From Zygnema circumcarinatum (Eukaryota; Streptophyta; Zygnematophyceae; Zygnematales; Zygnemataceae): a stretch of 64,000 nt of DNA. Location: assembly GCA_037447605.1 (NCBI GenBank), contig CM074805.1, forward strand, positions 4,718,454 through 4,782,453, given 5' to 3'. Of the stretch, positions 12,701-22,573 are shown one piece after another. Under the pieces are notes generated by a model that was not told where the DNA came from, made no database searches, and was given only the letters and a program-made list of their open reading frames with translations. Each line of letters starts with the position of its first letter. Positions within the stretch are counted from its first letter, which is position 1. The position numbers were made by a program, and so were the translations under genes.

Positions 12701-15700
12701 CTGCTGATGAAACAGTTCCTGCAACACGGAATGCAACCATCTATTGCGGATCGGAGATCATGTCGCTCGAGTGGGAGATGAAATCAGATCGTTTGGTGAG
12801 TCAGATAAGTTTTAAGAAATATCTCCAAAACATAACAGAACTGTCTTCTCACTCCTTCCTTGCTCCACTCTCCTCCGTCCTATCTCATCTCTCCTCTTTC
12901 TTCGCCACTCTCCCGTCTGCCCTCTCGCCCCTCTCCTCTCTCTCCGTCTCTTTGCCCTCTCCTTTGTTTCTCCACCCTCATCACTTTTCTGGTGAGGATA
13001 AATATAAATCAATAAATCAATATATCAGCATATCAGGAATCCCTTCAGATTCTTGCAAAACGATGTCAGACGTAAAGGTCAAAGTTTCTTGGGCCTTCTC
13101 ATTGTCTAATGCTGTAATGCTAACTAAGGTAGCATTCTTCTACTAAGGTAGGCTTTTCTCTCAAAAGCAAAGGCAGAAAGAAGGGGCCCTACCTGGACTC
13201 CTCGTTTCTTTCTTTATTCCCTTGTTCGTGCTTGTTTCCTCCTTGCCTGTTCCTTCCCTTTTCTTACTTTCCTCTTTGTTTGTTTCTTTCCAGTTCCCTT
13301 TAATCTGTTTGTTGTGGGGGGGAGAGGAGGGGCTTCTTCAGCTGCTTGTAGGAACTGCCGAAGGAAGTATAAAGGCATGGAACGTGGATGCAAAGCGAGT
13401 GGCATGTGATCTTGCGACGGCAGCAAGTTCTCCGCGGTGAGCTTTTCAAAGGTTCAAAGTTATGAAGATGTATAGGATTAGCTTGAGCTTTTAGCAATTT
13501 CACCTTGCTTTGGGGGTTCTAAGGCCATTGTTGGGCGGTAGGTTGTGGTTCATTAAGACTTTGGCCTCTACTTATTTCTGAAATTTTCGGTTTTCACCCA
13601 ATTGTTGTTTTCTGCGGCTGTAAGGGTCTTCCTTCGACCCGGGGTGTTCTATCTGATTGAAGAATAAAGCTTGTCTGTCCTGCTTCGGGTGGGCGAGGAA
13701 GGGAGAGAAAGTGAGAGTGGGGAAGGAGAGGACGGGGGAAGGGGGGAGGGGGGAGGGGGGANNNNNNNNNNGGGGGAGGGAGGATGGAGGAGGGGGGATG
13801 GTTGAGGGGGGATGGTTGAGGGGGGAGGGAGGATGTAGGAAGGGAGGGACGGAGGGAGGGGGGAGGGAGGGAGGGACAGAGAGTGATGAAGGGGAGGAGG
13901 GAGGGAGAGAGGAAGAGGGAGAGGGAGAAAGAGAGGGGGTGGGGAAGGGGGAGAACTTTCAGAACTGCGTGCTATACAAGAATTAACAGACTGATTTTTT
14001 AGGATTTTTTTGCTTGAGATTTTTGCGCTGCTTCTTATTCAATTAGGTTGTTTCGTAATGTGGGGACAGAGTGGTGGATATTCGCTGCAGCCCGAGTGAT
14101 GCTGTGTTTGTTTGCTCCACAGCAACTGCAAGGTGGACCCCTTTCCGCCTCCCTCCGTCCCTCCCTCCCTCCTTTCCTAGCAAGCAAGGAAAAGCCGGGA
14201 GGGAGAAGGGGAGGGGGAGAGGGGGAGAGGGGAGAAGGGGAGAGGGCGTGGAGGAGGGCTAGGGCTTCTTGTGGTTTCGAGGATTTCCATGTCCATGTTG
14301 GTGGTTGTTGTCGTTATAAGAAATGGTATAAGAGAGAGACGATGAGATTATTTACTTTCACTACGACTGCTTGCTGACTTCGTTTTATGGAGCTAAAATT
14401 GTTCAGAGGGAAAGTCCAAGGAGTGGAGGGACATGGTTACGGAACGCTAACAACATGGAGCATGCGTACATGGAAAGCACTGGTGACTGTTCTTATCCTC
14501 AATTCACTGTATGGAGATTACTTCAGAAGAGGAAGAGAATCATTTGAAGAAGATATTTTTTTTGTTTAACTGAGGAGTTGGCCGGGAGCTATGTGGGAGT
14601 GAGAGAGGGACGAAATGGGGAGTGACGAATGGATGGAGAAATCGAGAAGAGGTGAGAGGGTGCGAGAGAAATTGGGGAGAAAAAGAGGGAAAGAGGGGGA
14701 GAGAGAGAGAGTGACAGAGAGGTTGAGAGAGGGCGAGGGAGCGGCTTCGACGTCTGCCTTTGATGAGTGTTGCCTTTGTGGTGTAGGGGCTTTGCAGAAC
14801 ACTCTTGCACTCGGAGAAGACCCTCCTGTTATTACCTCTCTTTGCTTTAACCACAATGGCAAAATTTTGGCAACAACCGCGACTGATGGCTTGATTCGGC
14901 TATTCGGTATGCGAGGCAGAATCGTTTTCTTTCTCAAGTGAAGAGAGAGAGATTAATAAGAACAATTTTCATGTTCCATCTTTTTTCTTCCAAATGTTCG
15001 TGAGACGTTCGAGAAATTTGTCATATGTGCTTTTGATCAATAGAAGGAATCCTTCTCAGACCTCTCCAAACTTTGTAAAGACCCTTAAAGCGTCTAATAA
15101 CGTTAAACTAAACTAAACTAAACTAAAAACTAGTCTAAACTTATCGAAGGACTTAAGTTTTAGGTCAACTCCCTAATGACCCTAAATGTTTCGAAAACGT
15201 TAAAAGCCCCGAAACAGTCAACACGTGGCTTGAAAAGGCTGAAAACAAACTTCAATATAACGTTAAACTAGCACTAAAATTCTAATTACTGGAGCTAAAC
15301 CAGAAACCAGTTGCAAGCAGATATGGTGTCCTACCTCCCTATAACGGGATGGCCTGCATACGATCACTGTGAAGCTGCCTGTGTTCGATTCAGTCACGAC
15401 CAAAGCAGTCTTCTAAGCCTTGGAAGAGATGGATTAGTGAGCTCCCCAATCTCTCACCCCTCCCAACCCCCCCTTTCTTACTCTCTTTTTAGGGTTTTCA
15501 AGTTTCTTCGCGTGTATTTTTATCACTTCCTGATTTTACAAGGCGCTATCATCACTCATGTACTTACTTCTAACCTTTATCAGCATTTTAGCTTTGAGTT
15601 ATAGCTTGAAGGTGGCCTCTCTCGTCCCTCTTTGTGTACATGTTTGCAGGTCCTGGAGTGGAGTGTCCACAAGCAGGGCCAAATTATTCGATCCTATGAT

Positions 15701-16545
15701 GCAGCCAGGTGAGTTCAGCACAAGACAAAATGAGAATGAAAATGACAATCTCATTCACAGAATGAGATTTTTTGAAAATCACGGGAAAGCAAACTACGTT
15801 TGTTCTGAAGTACTAAGGTCTGGCTGCACCGTGCGCTTTGTCCTCCCTCCCTCTCCCTCCCTCTCCCTCCCTCTCCCTCCCTCTCCCTCCCTCCTCTGTC
15901 TCTCCAAACTGCAGATTTTCTACCTCTAATGGCGCTGGAACACTGCCTCGGGAGGAGATGGCATTAGACTCCTCCGGGACGAGTCTACTTCTGTCATGCG
16001 ATTCTCCTCAAGCTCCTCTCTTCAGTGTAATGCTCTCTTCCACTGCTCTCCATCGCCTGCCTTTCACCGTTGCTCTCCCTGTTTTTTCCCCTCTGCTCCT
16101 CCGTTCCCTCCCTCTCCCTCCTCCCATGTCGTTCCCTTTCCCCCATTTCCCTTGTTTCTCCCCTCTTTTTCTCCCTCTCCCTCCTCTGTCCCTTCGTTCC
16201 TGCCTTTCCCGCCATTTCCCTACTCTCCCTCTCCCTCCAATGTCCTCCCTCTCTCACCGCTTCCACGGCCTGCCTCTCCCTCACCCTCCTGCATCCCGTG
16301 CCCATTCTCCCCCCTTGTCCCCTCTCTCCCTTCCTCCCATCCCTCTCCCTCCCTCTCATCCCTCGCTCTCCTTCCCTTGCCTCGTCATAAAGCAGATGAA
16401 GACCGGAGAAGTCAGTTGTGCTCCTCGCCATGAAGGCTCCGTTACATCCGTTGATTGGCATCCCATCAACCCCATCTTCTTAACTGCTTCAACAGACCAT
16501 TCCGTACATGTAACACGCTTAGCTCCATCACATGCCCATGCATAA
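9716..16545 (+). CDS. WDR91-like: WDR91-like LisH/WD40 protein
   Basis: Fifteen exons close to 669 residues: 9716-10106, 10549-10671, 10908-11040, 11144-11478, 11740-11789, 12288-12382, 12693-12795, 13342-13436, 14070-14132, 14407-14482, 14798-14906, 15321-15436, 15650-15708, 15915-16026, 16396-16545. The N-terminus has a LisH-like helix pair (LVREFLLFRGFSNTLRALEF) and the WDR91 family segment VYFSKDWRQALIVSFRNFL. A coiled coil and a Ser-rich linker follow, then a C-terminal WD40 propeller from about residue 345 (for example CRFSASGANFASASVDGTVR, ITSLCFNHNGKILATTATDG). Alignment from memory with human WDR91 is continuous across all blade exons. In animals WDR91 is a Rab7 effector that restrains PI3P during early-to-late endosome conversion; the same role in plants is inference. 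Intron 2 is an AT-AC intron. Confidence 0.93.
10193..10360 (+). repeat. Telomere-like (TTAGGG) tract in WDR91 intron 1
   Basis: Three perfect TTAGGG-type units at 10193-10215 are followed by degenerate GTTAGGGTTA-like copies to about 10360, all within intron 1 (10107-10548). Confidence 0.6.
10672..10907 (+). other. U12-type AT-AC intron (WDR91 intron 2)
   Basis: The donor is ATATCCTGC at 10672, matching 7 of 8 bases of the minor-spliceosome donor ATATCCTT. A branch-site-like TCCCTTGAC lies at 10881-10889, and the intron ends in AC at 10906-10907. Splicing there joins A and AG into Lys and reads on in frame into a conserved segment (SSI, K, LPALLELLERQ). The best GT-AG alternative, donor at 10656, would delete residues that the family conserves. 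Confidence 0.75.
11790..12160 (+). repeat. CT-rich low-complexity intron 5 of WDR91
   Basis: About 370 bases of irregular CCCTCT/CTCTCC repeats fill most of the intron 11790-12287. Open frames in it encode only Ser/Pro/Leu repeats. Confidence 0.8.
13739..13960 (+). repeat. G-rich tract with a 10-N assembly gap
   Basis: GGGGGA/GGGAGG repeats surround a placeholder of ten N at 13762-13771 within WDR91 intron 8. True length is unknown, so this is probably a collapsed or unsequenced satellite. Confidence 0.85.
15838..16390 (+). repeat. CCCTCT repeats in WDR91 introns 13 and 14
   Basis: A clean CCCTCT-like array at 15841-15893 abuts the acceptor of exon 14, and a looser CT-rich stretch occupies 16070-16390 up to the acceptor of exon 15. 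The 112-base coding exon 15915-16026 lies between them. Confidence 0.75.
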
Positions 16546-17175
16546 GGGGCCTTTTTTTCCCTTTTCTGGTGCTCACTTCCTTCATTAATCTCCTGATGTC
16601 TTTTTTTTTGTTCGATTGATTTATACGAGCCGCCTATTTTAGCAGGACCCTAGCAAGCATATTCCAGGTTTTTGCACTACAAATTTTAGGGTTTGCGAAG
16701 GTTCAGATTCGTTTTGTTTCAGAGCAAATTAGGGAGTTCGGAAGCCACGATTAGGGCCTTTCCTACTTTTGGCTTATAACTGAACTTTGTGTAGAGTGGG
16801 AAAGAGAACAAACTATCATTGACCACTTGGCAGTAATCGGCATTGTTCTACAATTGAAACTTGCAAACTCCATAACATGGTGACGATCCAAAAAAGGCCG
16901 AACTGATTGTTCTACTTCACTCCTATGCCGTCCTGTGCCTGGCCCTAAAGCTGAAAGCTATGCTCCTAGACTCGACCAATGCACCCCTGCCACGTGACGG
17001 ACATCTGACCAATGGTCATGAACAAAAAGTGCCGACAGTAAAACTAGAAAGGAACAAAACATCGGCGTACTAATAAAGAATTGGCTTGAACTGCTTTCAC
17101 AGAGCGAAGCCTGAAGAGTGTCATGGTGCATCACTGCCTGAGGTGGTTTACTGCGTTGGAAGGCACATGAAACTG
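16546..17175. other. Tail-to-tail intergenic region
   Basis: Shared 3' space of the WDR91-like gene and the converging PPR-like gene. No conserved exon, RNA gene or repeat recognised. Confidence 0.5.
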
Positions 17176-20100
17176 CTAATGCTTTGATAAGTTGTTCACC
17201 ATGTTGGTGAGAAGTCTCTTTTTCTGTTCCACTGTGAACGCTGGATTGCTCTGCACGTAGTCCAAGGAAAAGACAAACGGAAATGTAAGGGGCAATAAGG
17301 CAAGGAAAGATGTGGCGAGACAATAGACAGAGAGAGAGAGAGGGAGAGAGCGAAGGGGAGAGAGGGGGAGAGAGGGGGAGATAGAGAGAGAGAGAGTGAG
17401 AGAGATCCAAACCTGCAAAGAAAGCAAGGTCCGCTGCGTTAGGGCTTTGATGGACGAGGGCGCTTCCGGAGAGAGTGTGGCCACAATTCCTTTAAGTATC
17501 TCAGATTCCTCTCTCGCAGTCGTCTTCTTTGGCCCGGCGTACGATTCCACAAGGAGGTTCAAAGCAGGAGCTCGTGCCATGGCTAAAGACTTCTGAACCT
17601 GCATATTCAGCGGCCCCAATAAACCCCGTTTTCAGTTCAAATCAGCCCCACCAAGGGCGCCCTCTCCCTCTCTCTCCCGCTCCCTCTCCTTTTTTGACTC
17701 CCTCGCCCTCTCCCTCTCCCTCTCCCTCTCTCTCTATTCAGCAGGATTTCTACAGCATTTGGGGCCTATCATGCTCGATGGTAGAGAGAAGAGACGAACA
17801 AGAAGACCCTGAACAACAGTGGTATAGTGCACATGCTTTTGTAGGAGTTAAAGTTTTGGACAACGAAAGTAACAAAAAGCCAACACCTTTTCTTGAATTC
17901 CACATGCCCAACCACATGGCTTTCCAAAAGATGCCAGAAAAAAAGTGGGGGGTGGGGGGAGAGAGAGAGAGAGAGGAGAGGGGCAGCTTACCAGCCACTC
18001 GTCCTCGGTCTTCATTCCCGCCGCCGCCATGAGCTGCTCCTTCGCTTGTTCCAAGCATTCTTCCAGAGTGGGAGGCGGCTTCTCATCTATATTAGGGTTT
18101 GTTCCAATCTCCATGTGATACTCGGGTTCAAAGTCCACCTGCTCAGTTTAATGCATCAACCAAAATTAACATGCTTCAGAGAGGCTCAGAAAACCGAAGC
18201 AAGCAAGCCTTCTCCTCTCTCACTTAACAATGCCATTCCAGCTCTAATGTCAGCAAGCCCACTGATTCCCGAAATGATGTTACGCACGATTATAAAAAAG
18301 CGTAAAACTGTAATAACTCTTTCTGTCGAAATGCTGACTGAATTCATAGTTCGTTTTTCAACTTTCCCTGATCCTCAGCCGTCAGAGTCATCCCAAACTC
18401 ACCAGAAACCGCGCATGAAGGTTTTGCTGAATGGCATCGATCGTATCCATTGCCTCTCCAAAATCCTCCAATTGCTCCTCCTGCTCCCTCGTCATTGGTG
18501 GGAGATTTCTGGTTTGCGGACGAGCTTCCACAGCCCCCCTCCTTGTGCTTCGCCGCTCTGAACTTCTCCGTTCAACCCGTGGTTTCCTCTGTGTGACAGA
18601 TGTCGCTTGCTGATTGCTCGACCTATCTCGCGATTGAGAGAATGCTCCTGAAGTGAAACTTTCCATAGAGGCTCTGCGTGCCTGCTTTCGTTTCTCCCCT
18701 CCTTGGACGAGAATAGCTACGGCTTGTTCTGCAGCTTCAGCAGCTTGCTCTGCTGACAGCTGCCGCCTATCCCTTTCATTCTCTCCCACAGTCCCTATTA
18801 TCTTTGAATCTGCCATATCTGCTGTTCTGGAAAGTCCTCTCCCAGCACCTGTCCTTGCTACTCTCTCCTGCCCCCCCTCCCCTGTTCTTTCCAGCTCCAT
18901 CCTTTTAGCATCCCCTGCAATAGGTGCGCCAATAGGAGACTTACTTAACAGAGGCAATGGCCGAGAAGGTGCTGAGGGTGATGCGGTGTTGTTTTCCTCC
19001 CGACCTCGACCAGCTCCTCCACTTATGATCCCCTCAGCAAAGTTAGCACGCAGCTCTGCATTTGCTTTTCTTTCCAAAGGATGTTTCCACCTACCGAAGC
19101 TGCCTGTTTTCGCTTCATCACGCAACTCTTCCATGTTTGTTCCAGCAACTTCCTGTCCTAAGCTGCTTTCATTTACTTTTTCGGAGGGTAGCGGCCCAAG
19201 TGGCAGGCCCCTACCCATACCCGAGTCGATTTGAGCCCAAATCTGCGCGGAAATGGGCTTTAATGTGCTGCTTTCTTCTTTTTCTCTCACCCCATCTTCA
19301 CTAATCCCATCCACCACCAGCTGCTCTAATTCTACAGAAGCACTCTCTGAAACTTTGACTTCTACCACAGGACGAGCATCTGACAAAAATGCCGGCTGTT
19401 TCTGAGTAAATTTGGAATCCCACTGGAAAAGTCCGCCACCGAGACCGGCCCCTCTACCTGCACCGGGACTTGCAGGGAGTGCGTGATGTGGGATCCGGAC
19501 TTGTAGATTGCTAGATTCCTGTGAATTTTCCAATACAGCACCTCGTCCTCTGCCTCGCCCAGGCATAGCTATGCCACCTTCTACTGCACTTTGCCGCTCT
19601 ACCATAGCAGCCACCTCCTCAAACGGCACCTCTACTCGATGCTCCTCTCTCTCCTTCGACTGGAAGTCTGCTCTCTCTGAGTCGTCACTGCTACCCTTAT
19701 GCGAAGGAGCATCGTCAAAAATAGATGATTCCGTGAACGCTGTCTCTGCTGGTTTTGCCATCCATGTCTGCCGCTTATTGATCCGATTCCTTAACTCCTG
19801 TGTCTCCTCGCTGCTTAATGCCTCACTTACAGGAGACTCACCAACCTGTACTGGAACGGACACTTGCTCCTTGACTTCCACTTGTCCTATTGAAGCAGAA
19901 TCCATATTGTCCAGTTCCCCTTTTCGTTGAACAACTGGCTCCGGCACAAAACTTGTAGATATTGTAGGAGAAGGCCTTTCTATTGTGAGCTCTGCCACCA
20001 GAGCTTCCATCTTCTCAATCTCCCCTTTCTCTGCATACATCTCTATCATAGCGTTTAGCCCATGAGCATCTGGTTGGATTTTTGCTTCCTTTGCACTGAA

Positions 20101-21075
20101 AAGGACCGCCTCTGCATCCACGTCGCGACCCGCTCTGGCAAGGACCTCCAACAGAGCAGCTGAAGCAGCATTATCAAGAACTTGTCCAGACACTAAACCT
20201 TTGTCGTAGCAGCTTTCTATCTCTGAATAACGCTGCCCTCGAGAATACGCAACAATCATCTTAGAGAGGGCATTCCCAGACAAGCCTGGTCTTTGTGGAG
20301 TTCCGCCAGGAGCGAATCCAGACGTAAGGACACGAGTAGAGGAAGGAAAAGGTTCCGTAGTTTGCGAAGAAGGGGTAGAAGGAGGAGGAGGAGCGGGAGA
20401 AGGAAAAGGAGAAGAGGGAGAGAGACGAGAAGGGGGGGGGGGAGGAGGAGGGAAAGGGGGAGGGGGAGGAGGGGGCGGAGGGGGAGGAGGAGGAGGAGGT
20501 GGGGGGGGAGAAGCTGATATTGGAGTGGACCGGGGCTCGCGAGCACGAGGCTTTGGAGGCGAAGGCAATGTAGAAGCATGAGAAGGCTCTTCAGGGTCCT
20601 CAAAACGAGACGAGCCAATCCTTCCCTTCTTAAGAAAGCTGCTGCTGCTCCATCCCCCAAGGGCTGATCCTGAGAGCTGCTCCTTTACTCCCACACTCGC
20701 CTCCCTCACCGGGTCACCTCCTTCCTGCGCTCGCCTGAGAGACTGCTGCTGAGGCTCCTCCGCAGGTCGCAGAACTGGCCTAGGAGGCCCCACAGGCTCA
20801 AAAATGGCGCCTTGTGCTCCTTCCTCTTCCAATGCTCTCTCTCCCATGGAGGAGTTCGAGGGTTCAGGGCGGAGGGAAGGGAGAGGAGGGTCGGAAGGGT
20901 TTACCACCATTCCCGGCGCTCCTGGGGTGGTCCTCTGCAGAGGAGCTCCAGAAGCCCGGGCTCCCCTTCCAATGCTTCTCCCCCTTCCATGAGCTTCACC
21001 GCTGGAAAATTTCCTGTGCAAAGGATTCCATGGCGACGAAACCCGTGCCCCCACGGAGCACAGGCTCCGGCGCAT
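17176..21075 (-). CDS. Mitochondrial-looking Pro/RG-rich protein, PPR-like segment, AT1G53645-type C-terminus
   Basis: Four exons (18403-21075, 17992-18138, 17413-17598, 17176-17250) give 1026 residues. The first ATG is at 21075. The N-terminus (MRRSLCSVGARVSS, then RKFSSG) looks like a mitochondrial presequence. A polyproline run covers residues ~187-228. Residues ~260-363 form helical PPR-like repeats (DAHGLNAMIEMYAEKGEIEK). A long disordered region carries GRGRGRG and GAGRGAGLGGG motifs. The last ~140 residues match a plant family I recall from AT1G53645, annotated there as a hydroxyproline-rich glycoprotein: NPNIDEKPP, YAGPKKTTA, PSSIKALTQRTLLSLQSNP. I recall no PPR segment in the Arabidopsis member. 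An organellar RNA or ribosome-related role is inference only. Confidence 0.85.
17324..17404 (-). repeat. GA tract (CT on the sense strand) in the last intron of the PPR-like gene
   Basis: AGAGAG/GGGGAGAG repeats sit directly beside the donor of the 17251-17412 intron. Confidence 0.8.
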
Positions 21076-22573
21076 GCTTGGCAAAGGAATGCAAAAAAGT
21101 GGAGCCTAACCCTTAAAACAGTGGGCTGACAAGGAAAGCAGTAACTTTAGTTTTAATGCAAAAACATCCTACGCAGTTTCTGAAGAGAGCCGCCGGGAGA
21201 AGCTGACGTGAATTTCTCACTCTCAGGCCAACAATGAAATGCAGGAAAAGTAAGGGGTCGCCGCGGGGAGGGCAATGCGCCTTGAGCTTCTACCCCAAAG
21301 CTTATCCTAACATCTAACAAGAACGAGGAAAGAACGGCAAGGGAAGCTGCAGTGGGATCCAAACGAAGAGACAGATTAGAGCTGAAGTAAACGACAATAC
21401 CGCAACCTCTCAAATTGAGAGAGTGGAGTCACGCAGTGATGCACACCATGGCTGAAAACTGCTCAAAGAAGAAGCTGGAGGGTAAAAAAAAACCCTAATA
21501 GAGAGGGCTTAGAAGCACATAGAACCTACTGTGTAGTTCCAGTTCAGTAACAGTTCACAGTTCCAGTTAGATTTGTAGTTATTGTTACTGTTACTTTGTT
21601 AGTTCGCAGTCACAGTTCCAGTTACAGTGTCTTATTTGTGATATCCCGTTATTTGTTCAACACAGAACGGCTATATGTCCGTACCGTTCGAAAGAATACG
21701 TCATGGTGTGCAACCGTACATCAATCCTCGCATACTGTATGTCAGCAGTTTCAAACTCTTTTACGTCATATGACGTCAACGCTATTTACCGTCTAATTTA
21801 CAAGGCGATCTATTATAATCGGCAAACTAGGTTCAAAATGACGTCATTTCGTCGTCAGAAACTTGCAGTTTTTCAATGCAGCGATCGAATGATGACGCCA
21901 TTCAGAGGTTGGAGCCCGCAAACCGAGTTTGGACCAGAAAACCTGTGAACTGGTTGGAAGCCACCGTATCCTTCAGAAAGCTCTCGTCAGCCATGGCTGC
22001 CCCTGTGACTTCCCTCCCTCGCGTCTTCCCCATCGCCCCTCTCGTTCCTTTCTGCCACGTGTCCTCACATTTGGACTCACCTCCCATGCTCTACTCCCTC
22101 CCCTAATCCGCCTTCTCCCACAATTTCTCACCCTCCACCCTTCGTCCCTTCAGAGTGACCCTCTCCTCGCTACTCTTTTTCCTCCTGCTTTTTCTCTCCT
22201 CTCCCTGTCCCTCTCCCTCTCCCTCTCCCTCTCCCTCTCCCGCTTTCTCTCCCTCTCCCTCTCCCTCTCCTTCTCCCTCTCCCGCTCCCTCTCCCTCTCC
22301 CTCTTTCCATCTGCTCTATTCTCATTGATCCCCTAACTTGTTCCTCCCCTTCCCGGCTTATGGATGCATCGCGAACACAGCAAGCCGCCATGGCTGCTTG
22401 CTGCGCAGTCCCGACGTGACTGGGGAGGCCTCAACAGGAGCCACATGAGCAGCGGCAGTAGCCGATCTGACTCACTCCCAGGCGGACACGTGGCAAGGCC
22501 GCGGGCCCTCTCGGAAGGCCGGGCAGTGGCGGAGACGCCGCCAGCTGTCCCTTCAGGGTCGAGCGCAGTAGCT
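21076..22573. promoter_or_regulatory. Head-to-head promoter region, PPR-like / WDR20-like
   Basis: The 1.5 kb between divergent starts holds a perfect 14-base palindrome ACGTCATATGACGT at 21763-21776, overlapping TGACGTCA at 21771-21778. A second TGACGTCA is at 21839-21846, and G-boxes lie at 22056-22061 and 22487-22492. A CCCTCT array occupies 22196-22310. AAACCCTAA, a telo-box known from plant housekeeping promoters, lies near 21490. An ATG at 22364 is in frame with the WDR20-like start and could add 70 residues. Confidence 0.5.
22196..22310 (+). repeat. CCCTCT hexamer array
   Basis: About 19 imperfect CTCCCT units lie in the 5' region of the WDR20-like gene, either promoter or 5' UTR. Confidence 0.85.

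Noticed and set aside
13657-13986. Frame crossing the N gap at 13762
   Set aside because: G-rich low-complexity sequence with unknown bases inside a WDR91 intron; no domain.
20256-20660. Leu-rich 134-codon frame opposite to the polyproline frame
   Set aside because: A frame shadow of the GGA-rich DNA that encodes polyproline in the PPR-like protein.
21076-21084. Start of the PPR-like protein at 21084
   Set aside because: The codon there is TTG; the first in-frame ATG is at 21075 and begins a convincing mitochondrial presequence.
22364-22573. Upstream in-frame ATG for the WDR20-like protein
   Set aside because: The extra 70 residues are low-complexity and lack family similarity, so the ATG at 22574 is preferred; not excluded.
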